64,000 nucleotides of DNA from NCBI GenBank assembly GCA_030770545.1, contig CM061100.1, positions 13,198,501-13,262,500 on the forward strand, given 5' to 3'. This document shows, one piece after another, positions 50,801-62,833 of this stretch (position 1 is the stretch's first letter; the number at the start of each line of letters is the position of its first letter). Under the pieces are notes generated by a model, which saw only the letters and a list, made by a program, of their open reading frames with translations, was not told the origin of the DNA and did not search any database. Position numbers and translations under genes: made by a program. The stretch comes from Macropodus opercularis (lineage: Eukaryota; Chordata; Actinopteri; Anabantiformes; Osphronemidae).

Positions 50801-53800
50801 ACAGACACAGCACAGTATCTGGTTTCCTCCCTGTAATACACTGGTCCAGGGTGAATTACTTTCAGTATTTATCATATTTCCTGTGAGGGTACTGCTGCTT
50901 CCAGTGCCAGTATAACTATACCCTAACTATGACCACTGTAACTAATACTCATTGTTCTACATGTTATCATTAAATGTAAGATGGCTTAGTAAAGAAGAAT
51001 TCAACATTTCAAGACCATTTAAAGACTTTATATGCTTCCAGTGCATCAAAGTCAAACTCTCCTCGTTTAACCAAAGGTTAAAATTAATTTAAAAATAATA
51101 GAAATGGGTTTAGATTACATCTCACAAGTCCAAGCTATAGTATTGTGGAAATATGACTTATATTTGGTAGATTATCAAAAAGACACTACACTAGTGATCT
51201 CTGGTGCACGAATGGTCTGGAAGACCACGACAGAAATAGCTTTGGTACATGACACATGACTCTGTGCCTGGTTTTCTCTGGAACCTGAAAACAGCAACAA
51301 CAGTAATGACCTAGCAGAGCATCACCAGCGTGAACCACAGACTTCTCCAAAAAAGTGCCTTTGAATTAGCCTGGTTGTCTTTCTAAACTTGTCTGACTAT
51401 CGTAAGGAAAACTAGGTAATTAGTTCTTTTACACCTTTTCACACATCTTGACAGATTGATGACGATGATGTATGTAAATTTCTCGACTTCCCCCTGTTTA
51501 GACAAGTCTACGTCACTTGTGAGTGGAAACTTACTGTTGCCACGTTGTCTGCAGTACAAGACTGAACTGAACTAAATTACCATGACTAATTGTTTTCTCT
51601 CATACCAACATTATTATGAATAATGACACAGTCACACTGTTGAGTGTTCGCCAAAAAGGAAGTGAATTCAGTCCATTCAAAAGCCAGCTGATATTTTTAC
51701 ATATTCATAAATATGAAAATGAATTAGTCTAACCTAACCTGAACTTAAATGTCTGTTGGTTTTTGTTTTGCATTGTGGAACAGCTTAACATGTTGTAGGA
51801 CGATCATACCCCTCAATAAGAAGCAAGTGGACTGATATCTATATAGATTAAACAAAGCCTTGATGCAAAGAATTTACTTTCAGGCTTTTTTGTCTTTGTG
51901 TTATTTAACCGTACAGTATGAGTAAATCACACTTTTTCTAAACATTTTAAATAATAACATTTAGCGCCAGCACTTGAGAAGGATCAGTGTTTTCATTGCA
52001 GTATGTTTGAGGGGCCTTCGTGTCACCAGAGCATCCTGCACATGTTCTAAATAAAAATCTGGATGCAGTCAGGATTATATACGTAGTATGTCTACTGTGT
52101 AACAGGATGGAGATAAAAGAAACTGTAATTATTACTGACTCAAAGAAAATATGGGAACATCTTATATCAATCTTAATGTTATTGTGTAGATGTATTAAAG
52201 TAATCAGGGACAATAAAACAGGGATTTGTGTAGGAGAAGTAATGGTATTTCTTCATGTGACAGCAAAGTATTAATCTGAAAAACAGCTTTGGTAGCTAAT
52301 AATTATAAAGTTATAGTCAAGGTTGTTTTACATGTACAGGTGTAGAACATCAGACACACACACCTTATCACAGTCTCAAACATCTCTGAAACAATAGGTT
52401 GTGATATTTTATACTTTCCCAGTTTTGTAAAATGTGATTATAACTAAACTATTCTATATAACTATTCTGCTGGTAATTAAAACTGACTATTAGAGTTTAG
52501 TGAATGAATTAAGATTCCCAGCATTCACGTTAACATTTACACTCTTGGCTGCAAATCTCATTTCTACTTCATTAGTTATCTGTGATTGTGAAGCTGCGTG
52601 AGTCATTGTCGGTCAAATAGGGAGATCAAGTTGTTTTCAGTTTGTCTGTGTAGCTCAAAGTTCCTCGATTGCATGTGGCAACTCAGTGACGTTAACCGTG
52701 CAGCAACATTCTGTCTGTCACATCCAGTAAATGTTGTGATGCTCTGCTTGAGCAAAACGCTTCCCACAATCCTTCAAAACACCCGTTTTAAATAAATCCG
52801 AATTAAACAAGTGTTCATGTGCATAGAAAGAGAAAGTCTGACCTGGACCTAGGCTGTCACAGCGAGGTAGGAGAGACCCAGACGTGAAATTAACTTTCAA
52901 CCCAGCTGGATTTAATTCTTCTTCTTCTCGACTTCCGCTTTCTTGGTGTGCTGACAGCTCTTTCGGGTTTTAGCTTACCAGCAGTGGTAAATGTAACTTA
53001 GGTGATCTCGACAGGTGACCACAGCTGAAAATTTCCCGTTGTGTATTACTGTACCTATGGTTAAAGTGTAATTAATGTGGCTGAAATAGTTTCCTGTGCT
53101 ATTTGTGAGAGTGACTCAGAACCAGTCATGGTGCTGTGTCCGCCGATGATTCGCTCCCTCCCTCGTTGGTTCTTGCACACATCCAGGCCCACACACAGGC
53201 ATCCGTCTTGCTCCATTACACTCAGACAGGGGTGGCTTTAAACTGAAGTGAGATCTGAACAAACAGATCTAAATGAAACATTAACGTGAGGTTGTGACGT
53301 TGATGAAGTCATTTAGCGTCTCACGCACAAATACTCACAGTCATGTATGTTGCAACATACATGGTTTACATTCATATTTTCCAAGTCAAGTCTTATTAAC
53401 GTGATAATTCATGTCATCATGATCAGTGTAAAATGTTTATTCTAACATAGCAGCTATGAAAAGATTAATGTGGGCAAAAGCAGAAAGTAGGTGAAAATTT
53501 AAAAAAATATCTACCAACATAAAAGATTATAAGCGCCGAGGGTAAAGAGATTCAGATAAACTGCGTAATAATAATAATTACTAATTAATAATAAATGACA
53601 GCATCTTTACATGTTGTCATTTGAATGAAAAGAAACAAACAAAAGTAAGAGGGTGTGTTCGGTGATGACAACTGCTCTTGCCTTATGAATATTTATGTAC
53701 CAAAAGACAAACCCAAACATAACTCATGAAACGAACCTTGCCACAGCGTCGCCACCTCCTGGGCCCCTCCTCTGCTGCAGAAGCCCAGACCTGCCTCTCT

Positions 53801-53814
53801 GCCCAGGCAGCGGA
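47852..53814. other. Gene-free interval between parm1 and the SCPP gene
   Basis: AT-rich sequence with no supported coding region or clear mobile element. The open frames are short, and none shows a domain or usable splice structure. Confidence 0.55.
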
Positions 53815-53822
53815 TATATAAG
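53815..53822 (+). promoter_or_regulatory. TATA box of the SCPP gene
   Basis: TATATAAG, followed about 30 bases later by a probable non-coding first exon (about 53845 to 53886 or 53895, with donors GTGAGT or GTAAGT). A short untranslated first exon is typical of SCPP genes. Confidence 0.65.
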
Positions 53823-54175
53823 CACAGATTGAAACAGACCTACAGACCGAACCAGAAGAGACCAGACCAAGAGCTGCACAATCTCAGTGAGTCCTGTAAG
53901 TTTTCTCATTGTTGGACGTTTTATTTATATTTGGTTGAATTAATATCTAACAGTTCTTTAATTGATTTTTTTTTTAAATCTGCTTTCCAATTTAAATCAA
54001 TTGTCTTATGCAGAGTGTTGGTTTTTGAATTGTTTTCCTGAGATGTTGTGTAGATCGTGAGTTTAATTCCGATTCTGATGGGCGACCTCTGACAGTGTCC
54101 TGTGTTGGGCTTTACTGTAAGTGACCGTGTTTTTGTTTGTGGCTTTCATTCTTCACAGACCGAAGCCAATCAGAG

Positions 54176-54773
54176 ATGAAGCTTCTGACAACCGCCCTCG
54201 TCATCGCTCTTCTCACAACAATCTCTGCGAAGCCTGTGAGCAAACCACAACGCTCCCTCACTCTCTCCTCTTCCTCGCTTTCTAACTTTACCTCGGTTCT
54301 CATGTTTTGGGGGATGATGGAGTTGTACTTAACGTTCAGACTAGTATTGCAGATTCATGATACTTTCTCCACAGCTGAGTCGTCGCCAGAACTCCTATGG
54401 AGAGACTGACCTGTGGTCGGGGTTTAATAAATCTTCCAACTACAAAGTTTCTTCCTCTGAATCGGATCAGTCCTCAGACTCATCAGAATCTTCTGAGGAA
54501 GTTACTGTCATCATTCAGACCACGCGGCCCACAACCACTGAGGACATGACAACTGATTCAATGATGACTTCCGCCATGACCGATGTCACCACGGGAGACA
54601 GGAGCACGATCACCCCCGACCCTAGAACAGACAACACAGACCAGCCAGTTGTGACAGAGACCACACCTCCACCAGGAACAGCCGTTCCCACACCATCCAC
54701 CGATGTGACTCACTGTGTTACTAGAGACATTCCGACAGCAGCCCCCATCACAGAAAACAGGGGGGACAACTAA
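54176..54773 (+). CDS. Secretory calcium-binding phosphoprotein (SCPP family, scpp1-like)
   Basis: Secreted acidic phosphoprotein, probably of bone or tooth matrix. Coding exons 54176-54235 and 54375-54773 give 152 aa. The gene has the SCPP hallmark: an untranslated first exon, then a second exon carrying 5' UTR, the signal peptide and two residues of the mature protein (MKLLTTALVIALLTTISAKP), split by phase-0 introns. The mature protein starts LSRRQNSYGETDLWSGFN. A Ser/Glu/Asp cluster follows at residues 46-62 (SSSESDQSSDSSESSEE), with S-x-E sites for the FAM20C kinase. The rest is Thr/Pro-rich and mucin-like (TTRPTTTEDMTTDSMMTS), with a single cysteine near residue 136. It lies between parm1 and spp1 and converges with spp1. 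The scpp1 identity is suggested by position next to spp1, not proven. Further introns inside the long last exon are not needed. Confidence 0.75.
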
Positions 54774-54987
54774 GCTGTGCCTCCCTACAAACGCAAACAA
54801 TAATTATTACGTTTCTCATGAGGCTTTGTCACGGCCAGGCCATCACGTACGCTTGCTTTATGAACATCAAATGTAAAGCTTAACAGGTCACAATGGTTTA
54901 AATGTAGAACAACTAACCAGCTAAAGGCTGAACACTCAAAGAAGAACACTCACTTCCTGTCATGACCACAAACGTTAGTGAATTGTC

Positions 54988-54993
54988 ATTAAA
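54988..54993 (+). terminator. Poly(A) signal candidate of the SCPP gene
   Basis: ATTAAA about 215 bases past the stop, followed by a GT-rich stretch (TTTGGTGTCTTTGTCT). Confidence 0.55.
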
Positions 54994-55537
54994 GCGCTTT
55001 GATTTAAGAGTAACGCGTTTGGTGTCTTTGTCTCTGAATCTACTTATCTTTCCATCCATCAGTATCATTACTTACGTCATAGGCTTAACATCATCAGTGC
55101 ACCCACTAAAAAACTCACTGTGTGAAGCATCCTGGGTATGTGTCCCACCACAGTGTGTTTATAGTCAGGGTGTGTCTGTTTGTGTAGCGCTCATCTGTTG
55201 TTTCTACGTGTTTTTTCTTTTTTTTTTTTTTCGTGGTTTAAAGACAATACCACAATGTTGTTGGGCTCCTTTTGTGGACAGGATCTAATGCACATGACTG
55301 TACCTGTAACAATCCTGAACTAGAGAAACTGCTGGATGCTCTTAGTGACAGAGTCAGTCCATTAGTCCTGGACTCTAACTGGAGACCCTCCGGGGTTCAC
55401 AGCCGTGACGTGACACAGTGTTCAGCGTGATGGTGCTGAAGATGCTGATCCTGACTGAGGTCTCCATCTCAGGACGTCCAGGACCGAGGCAGGCTCAGCT
55501 TACTGTGAATAGAGAAATGAAGTGGTACAAAAAAGAA

Positions 55538-56488
55538 AAGCCTCCAGTTAATTCAAAATGCTGCAGCCAGAGTCTGACTGGACTTAGGAAGAGAGATCAC
55601 ATTTCTGCAACATTAGCTTCTCTGCATTGGCTCCCTGTCAAATCTAGGATAGAATTCAAAATTCTTCTCCTCACCTACAAAGCTCTTCATAATAAAGCTC
55701 CATCTTATCTTAAAGACCTCTTCGCTCCTAGTGCTCCAACAGAACGCTTCGTTCTCAGAGCGCTGGTCTACTTGTGGTTCCTAGAGTTTCTAAATGTAGA
55801 ACAGGAGGCAGAGCCTTTAGCTACCAAGCTCCTCTCCTATGGAACCAGCTTCCAGTTCAGGTTCGAGAAGCAGACACCCTCTCTGCTTTAAAACTAGGCT
55901 GAAACCTTTCTTTTTGACAAAGCGTATAGTTAGAGATGGTTCTGGTCACTATGAACCATCTCTTAGTTAAGCTGCTATAGACTTAGATGCTGGGGGACGT
56001 CCTTCATTCACTGAGCTCTTTTCGGTTTCTTCTATCCACTAACATGCCTCCATGTCCACATGTGACTAACTTTGTCTCTGTTCTCTCCTAGTTGTGTTTC
56101 TCTCTTTCTGTCTCTCTCTATTCTCATCTCCAGGTATCATCAGACTCAGAGCCGTGTGTCTCAGTGTTCAGCTGCTGGTCCAACCATCCTGCCTGAGTCT
56201 GTTGTTGTTGTTGTTGTTGTTTTCTCTCTTCTCTATCCCTTCACTCCTACCGGTCAAGGCAGATGTTCTTCCACACTGAGCCTGGGTCTGCTGGAGGTTT
56301 CTTCCTCTGTAGAGTTTTTCCACTGTTGCTATTAAAATGTACAATTTATCGATTGGCTCCAATTAAAAGCTGCTCTATGTGGGATTTGTTGGGTTTAGTT
56401 GTGTCAGGTCTTAAACCTCACTTGTAAAGTGCCTTGAGATGACTGATGTTGTGAATTGGCGCTATAGAAATAAAGTTGAATTGAATTG
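55538..56488 (+). mobile_element. 5'-truncated LINE-2 retrotransposon, plus orientation
   Basis: Encodes the C-terminal end of a LINE-2 polyprotein (LASLHWLPVKSRIEFKILLL, then YKALHNKAPSYLKDL) within 55600-55890, then a 3' UTR and the shared end (GTTGTGAATTGGCGC) with GAATT pentamers. A (GTT)n run lies at 56199-56221. It is the best preserved 3' half of the family here. The reverse transcriptase core is absent. Confidence 0.9.
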
Positions 56489-59400
56489 AATACATGTTGC
56501 TCTACTAACCTGTCAACGTGGTTACTGAGCATATATAGAGGGGCATGGTTTGCACTGCATCCTTCCCAGATTCCCAGGTTTACTTACAGAGTAGGTGCCT
56601 TTCTTGTCTTTTTTCTTCCTGTCACGCAGCATGTACTGGCTGAATGCCAGACAGTGATGGAGAGCTTTGCTTTTTCAGGAAGGGTACAGACAATATACTT
56701 CTCTTGATTCATGATCTGTATTTATTTCTGATGTATTCCATTACGAATACCAGTTACGTGTGCCTCAGGATTGGACAGTAGGGGGAGCACAGTGGAAAAG
56801 GTGGACAGAGAGCAAGAAATACAGAGAAGAGACAGAAGTCAAGTACAATGACAGCCTACAGCATAGTAACATATCAATAACAATAACACATAACAGTTTT
56901 CATGCTCTCCCTGTGTCTGCGTGGTGTTTTTCCAGGTTCTTCAGTTTCCTCCCACAGTCCAAAGACATGCAGTGAGTCTGTATACTTCAAATACATTCAG
57001 TTAAGGTAGTGAATGCAACCATTAGTCCAGCAACGCGTTGTTTAACCATACAAAGGCTGGTCATCGTGAGGAAGACAATTAAAAACAAGACTTTAGTGTA
57101 AGATCAGAGAAAACGTTTCTATAGTTGTCTCTACAGTAAATGAAGATTTTTGTTATCTTGGGGTTTAAAGCAAACGTGGTGGGCCTGTACATAAGCGATG
57201 ACAAAGCCCCATCTAGTGGTGAAACGTTTGCATTACAGTATTTAAGTACTGAACTTAAATATGTACACTTCACTTGACTCTTGAAAAAAGGTTGTATGTT
57301 ATAAATATAGCTTTGCGTCCTGTGTGTTTAGCTTTCATGATGAGGGGTTTCTGTCTAAGATTCTTTGTCCTATGAGAAGTTTTTCAAAGTGCTGTATGTT
57401 ATTATTAAATGTAGTCGAAGTCCTGTGTTGTTCTGTTAAAATAGTACAGATCTTTTCTCTGGATCGCTTCTGGGTCCACTTTAACAATCACAGGTTTTGC
57501 CCCATTGACCAAAACATAACAAGAATCACATATCTTACAGAAAATCGTTTGGGTTCATTGAAAGAAATGTAAATGGTAGCACGTCTTTCCCGATAACGTT
57601 TTACTGCAGCAACCACACAAGTTTAAATTAGAGACTGGGCTTAATGCTACATCATTAAAACTCTAAATGTGTTTTTATTCTTTCTACTCACAGTTTGGAC
57701 GAAGAACAGAGTTCAACTAAAAAAAAACAGCCATGATTGGTAAGCAAGATTACCCTCAAGGCCAAATATAGTAATCCAAATAAATGTATACAGTGTTGTT
57801 TTCATGATTATGCAGGCCTCCTACATGAAAGCTGAAGCTCTGATGTAGTTCCAGGGATGGATGAGCTGAGCAGCCAAACCCTGAAGGAGCAGAATGATGC
57901 CAGGGGGGGAAAACGGGCTGAAGGGCTGATGTGCACAATTAGGCGATAGTCAAAAACCACTAACTGCATTTAGAAACTCTAGCTGTTAAAGAGCCACTGA
58001 GACAAAGTGGTGCTTGTATGCACCTAAAAACAAGCCGATATGTTCCCTAATCCTAAATTATAGTAACTATGTATGGAAACACAAATGGTTTATAAATAGC
58101 TTGTGTAACCAGGTAAAGCAAATAAGCTCCAGTAGGAAACAGGTAGAATAATATTTTAAACTACTGAACCATCTTAGTATTAATACACTTTAAAAGTCAC
58201 ATCAGTTAAATTGCGCTGCTGCAAACGTCTACAGTAGCAATATATCACTTTCCTCAATATACCAAGATGTCATTGTCATTTTCACAGGCTATTCACATTT
58301 TATGTGTGACACAGGACAGTGTAACTTAACTTTATAATGAAACTAATTGCTATTAAGATCCTTAATGTAGCTTCATGCTATTACAAGATGCTGGACCATG
58401 TTTTTTCATCAGGAGGTTTTCAGCTGTTTAGACCATATAAACTATTCATTGTCACTTTCTCCTTTTTTCTTGCCGTCACTTTAAATATGATTAAGCGTCT
58501 TGGCAGAAAGCTTCTTCACAAGTTTTATTATTGTTTACAATGAATATAAATATGCAAGACACAAATAATAACCATTCATTTACATCTTCATACAGGCTGC
58601 TCTCCTTCTCTGCCTCGGTTTTACTGTTCGGGTACTATTCTGATTTCAACAGGTGTTTTGAGCTATGTCCTTGTTCGTTTGTGTATTTATACGCTGGGTT
58701 AGTCCGTCTTTTGTTTGCTAGTGCAACGCGCCCTGTTCGCGTTTTGGTTTGTTAGGATTATTTTTCAATGTTTTATTCTCGTTTCTAGTTGGATCATTCA
58801 TTTCCTTCTTTGCGATGTTTATTAGATTGTCTAGTGATTTTTCACTCTTTACTATATTTGCCAAGTGTCCAGCTCTTTTTGGTGAGTTTTCACTTTTTGT
58901 TATTAAATAGACTTTTTGTTTTTAAATAGATTAGGAGAGAATTTGTTTATTCTGAGACTGTAATGAACATATATCATGAGGGCTGCATGTGAGTGTGACG
59001 TTGTCGTGACATTTTCTCTGTTCAGTTCGACGGAACAGCCTTGACTGTGTCTGCAGCATCTGCTTTCACCACAGACACTTTCTCATTTTAGGGATTAAAC
59101 AGAAAAATCAAAAACGGTTGACAAAAAAAAAATCACTTGATAATTCTTCTCTTTCTTTACAATATTAAAACATTCCTAGAGGGAGCTCTCAGGCTATCCA
59201 TACATTTATAATACCACAAATACTACAGAGGTGTCTCAACCCCAATCTTCCATCCAAGTATATTTTAATAGTGTCTGTGTTTATTTCCATATTTAAACCT
59301 GTGAGAGTAATTGCATCAATCCTCTTTTTTGCCACAACCTTTAATTTAGTGTGAACTCCTCTGTGCATATGTGTCTGTACAGTCTGATGCATAAAGGGAC

Positions 59401-60303
59401 ACATAAACTGATGAAGAGATGAAGTCTAGACATAAACAAGCAATCTAATATGAGGTGTCTGTAGAAATGACTCTCATATTTCTGTCCTGAGCTTTTCTGC
59501 TCGGAGAGAAGGCAGGTGTACAGTCAGGAACCTTCGCTAGCATAGTATAAGTTCAGTTTAAATGCATTTTACCATAATCACCATATGTTACTAAGAGCAG
59601 CAGAATGGTTTTATCTCCCATAATGTACACTGGTCCTCTATCACTTTCTCTGTCTGCAAAAATGAAGCGGCTTCATTTTGCCTAGAAGCGGCTTAAGTGA
59701 CAGGTCAAACTCTTGATACACAGAGTAGACACACATACACAAGGTCGTTGTGCTATTCAGCTTTAAAGACGCCATCTTTACTGAATTTCCTCCTTGACCT
59801 TCAGGTGCTGAGATGAAACACAAAGTTGACCATGATCAGCACCAACTTGCCTCCTTCATTCAGTTTGATGAAGGGGTTGTCAGTCTACCATTAAAACAAC
59901 CAGACGCTCGATAACGTGACTCCAGCACCACGTCTGAATGTGGAATATGTAAACACTGACATTTCAATTTATTGTTTTTGTTAATTTGTTGTGCCAGCCA
60001 TAGAGATAATAGGTCAAATTGGCACCAGCAGCTGTCAAGTTTATTGTTTACATTTCTTTCTCATTAATAGCTTGTTTTCTATGCTCTGTTGCTTCGATTG
60101 TTTTCCTGTTTGTTATTGTCATTGACCTTTTTTATCAGCTTAATCAGCTTTTGTCATTATCAAGGACATCGTCAACGGTCGTCGTCGGAAACAGAACAGT
60201 TCTTCCACATTGTTTATTCAGAAATGATGTTTATTCGTTACATTTAAGTCTTTACAGCTATTAAAAAAAACAACAACCATTATTTTATTTTATGAAAAAG
60301 ACC
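56489..60303. other. Gene-free interval between the LINE-2 copy and spp1
   Basis: No supported gene. A repeat fragment at about 56902-56975 (CTCCCTGTGTCTGCGTGG, then CAGTTTCCTCCCACAGTCC) belongs to a common fish interspersed repeat. The rest is AT-rich without recognisable structure. Confidence 0.5.
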
Positions 60304-60309
60304 TTTATT
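60304..60309 (-). terminator. Poly(A) signal candidate of spp1
   Basis: TTTATT on the plus strand is AATAAA on the minus strand, about 710 bases past the spp1 stop. It predicts a 3' UTR of roughly 0.7 kb. Other AATAAA matches lie close by near 60280. Confidence 0.45.
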
Positions 60310-61016
60310 CATTTTTAGAAATTGTAAAATATTACACATTACAGTAAACAACATGTAGTGTAGGTAGTAAATGTGCAAATGAACAGGACTGTGTTGTATA
60401 TGTGTGAACTGCATGTATACCTTCATAAACTGTAGTTGAGTGGACGCTGAGATTCTCGTTCTCTCCTGTTTTCACTCTTTAATCTAAACCAGCAGATTTT
60501 ATACTAGCAAGCACAAAGCTAGGCCACACAGGCAGCTACTGTACGGCTTCATATCAAGTTTTATAAGGCTACACGTGATTACTTGTATTGACAGCTTTTT
60601 TATGTTAGGTCAAAAGCACAAAACAATGTAAGTCTGCATGTTGCATTTAGGATTGAATACATTGCTGTGCTAGTGTAGATACCAGGACATTTTTGTTCTC
60701 TGGACAAAGGGATGGGGTCAGAAATTGCATAACTCACCCATGGCGGCCAAATAATGGTTTGTCAAGATAAATACATCTAAGAAAGTAAAGGTACATTGGT
60801 TTATTTAAACATAACCCAGATGAAAAAGGAATTTCAAATGATCAGGACTATTGGCGCATGAGACACATTAGAATCGATATTACTTAAGCCTTGGCTGTCC
60901 CTGTTGGGCCTGCAGTTAAATTGGCTGTGGAGGGAACGTTTTGCACCTGGATGCAGCGTGCGCTCATTTCATAATTCATGACACCACCATCCACTTCATG
61001 CTGTGGCTGGCGGCGC

Positions 61017-62815
61017 TTATTTGGCTGTGATCACCGCTTGCACGTCAGTGGTAGCGTCAGCTGCTGCCTCACTCTCATCGCTGTCACTCTCGTCGGAGTC
61101 ACTGTCAGCAGCTCCAGGCGTGGCTATGGTCTCCTCGCTGCTCTCTTCCTCCTCATCCTCGGACTCTTGGCTGGCGCTGCTGTCGGTGCTGGCGTTTTCC
61201 TCCTCCTCTTCCTCTGGAGTGCTGGAGCTCTCACTGGTGGTTTCGCTAGTGCTCGCTTCACTGGTGCTGGTACTTTCCTCCTCTGCCACGGCGGCCTCGC
61301 GGTAGCTTGGGCCTTGGTCCAGGGTCCTAGAGGAGGCATCCAGGGCCTGGCTTTCCACCTCAGAGGTACTGGTGCCTTCCTCGAGAAGGTCAGAGTGGAC
61401 CTGAAGAGCCTGAATGTGTGCAGTAAGTCATCAGTAACTGCAAAGCTTTTACAACAATCTGACACCAAATTGCCCAACGACAATGAGAAAGCTTAAACTG
61501 ACAGGTACCTTATACACCTTCACAGACTTCTCCACCTCGTTGCCGTCAGTCATGTCATACGCCATCTTCTTTCCTGTGCCGACAAACTCGTAAGACTTGT
61601 AGGGACCAGGAACCTTGTGGTAGGATTTGTCCTCCACGTACATGATGGACTTGTAGTCACTGGGGCCTCCCAAGCTGTCGCCTCGGGATGCGTCTGTGTC
61701 CGTGACGATAGTTGGCACGATGGGCTCCACGGTGGGTTCGACCACAGGCTCACCTGTGATAACCACAGGGATGATGGTGGCGGGAGCAGGGGTGGAGGAC
61801 TCGCCCGACTCTGCACTGGATTCCTCCTCCTCCTCCTCCTCCTCCTCCTTGTCCTCTTCAGTTTCCTGGAATCACAGGTGAAGTATCAGCCAGGATGCAC
61901 TCATGCTGCATATCTTGGCAGATGAGTTCAAGATGTTTCATTCATCTTCAAACTCACCTCTGTCTCATCAGTCTCGTCGTCTTCATCTCCATGACTGTCG
62001 CTGTCGTTGCTTTTAACGGAGGCTGTATCTGAGGTTGAGTCTGCGGCTGGCACTGTGCTGGCAGATTTGACTTCTACTGCCTCTGGTGCAGCCTTCTGCC
62101 AGAGCCATCAAAGCATAAAGTTGGAATCGACATCAAATAAAAAAATCACAGGAGAGAGTGCGGATGACGTTCATGTCTCACCTCCTCTTCCTCTGAATTC
62201 TCTTCTGATTTCTCGTCTGATCCTGCTGCTGCTGCTGCTACAACATTCTGTGCCATCAGAGAAACACAGATGAATTGATTGATAGATTAACTGGAGTAAT
62301 TACAGCCCTAATGCACATTTTTTAGGCCCCTTGCGCTTGTTCTCATATCATTCTTCATATCTCCACGTACCCATCACGCGCAACCATGGCAACACACATG
62401 TAATACAGAAACAGGTACCTGTACACGTCGCGCTTGAACCTGAGGAGCCACTGGCGCCTTTTTCTTGATTGCTTGAGGTGCTGGCCATCTCACCTGTGCA
62501 CAGATCAGTAAGTGTGAACGACTAATTCTCTCTCTCTGTCTAAGTCTGTGCTGCAGGTACTCACCACTTCTTCAGAGCTCTCCGAACTGCTGTCGGAAAC
62601 TTTTTTCGCCTAGTATGCAAACAAAAATGTTAAACAAATCAGAAACTAAGCAAATGCAGCAAATGAACCAAACTGACTGAAACTAAATGTAGTAGATGGT
62701 CAGGACGGTACAGTTCAGCCTGAATTAGCTTGATTTGAGCTTGACAGAGGAAATAACTCACCGGCCGGCAGAGAACTGCGGCAAAGAGCAGGATGAAAAT
62801 AACGGCCACTTTCAT
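61017..62815 (-). CDS. spp1: Osteopontin (secreted phosphoprotein 1)
   Basis: Secreted acidic, integrin-binding phosphoprotein of bone and other tissues. Seven coding exons on the minus strand: 62762-62815, 62565-62609, 62419-62493, 62182-62247, 61958-62095, 61509-61865 and 61017-61409. They total 1128 nt (375 aa), and every intron is phase 0, the SCPP pattern. Exon 1 here encodes the signal peptide plus two residues (MKVAVIFILLFAAVLCRP). Next is the kinase-target exon AKKVSDSSSESSEEV, a basic exon with IKKKAP, acidic exons, and a run of nine Glu. The integrin motif RGD at residues 187-189 (61677-61685) is in DASRGDSLGG. A Tyr-rich segment follows (DYKSIMYVEDKSYHKV). The last exon is Ser/Glu/Asp-rich with DSDSDESDSDES and ends in VITAK. 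An acceptor at 62834 places a non-coding first exon further upstream. Confidence 0.95.
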
Positions 62816-62833
62816 TGTGTCACAGTTTGGTGT

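Noticed and set aside
54137..54409. 90-codon frame reading through the signal-peptide exon of the SCPP gene
   Set aside because: It reads through the GT-AG intron 54236-54374; splicing it out restores the SCPP reading frame.
60978..61496. 172-codon plus-strand frame
   Set aside because: Antisense of the Ser/Glu-rich spp1 last exon; low stop density explains it, and spp1 is fully supported on the other strand.
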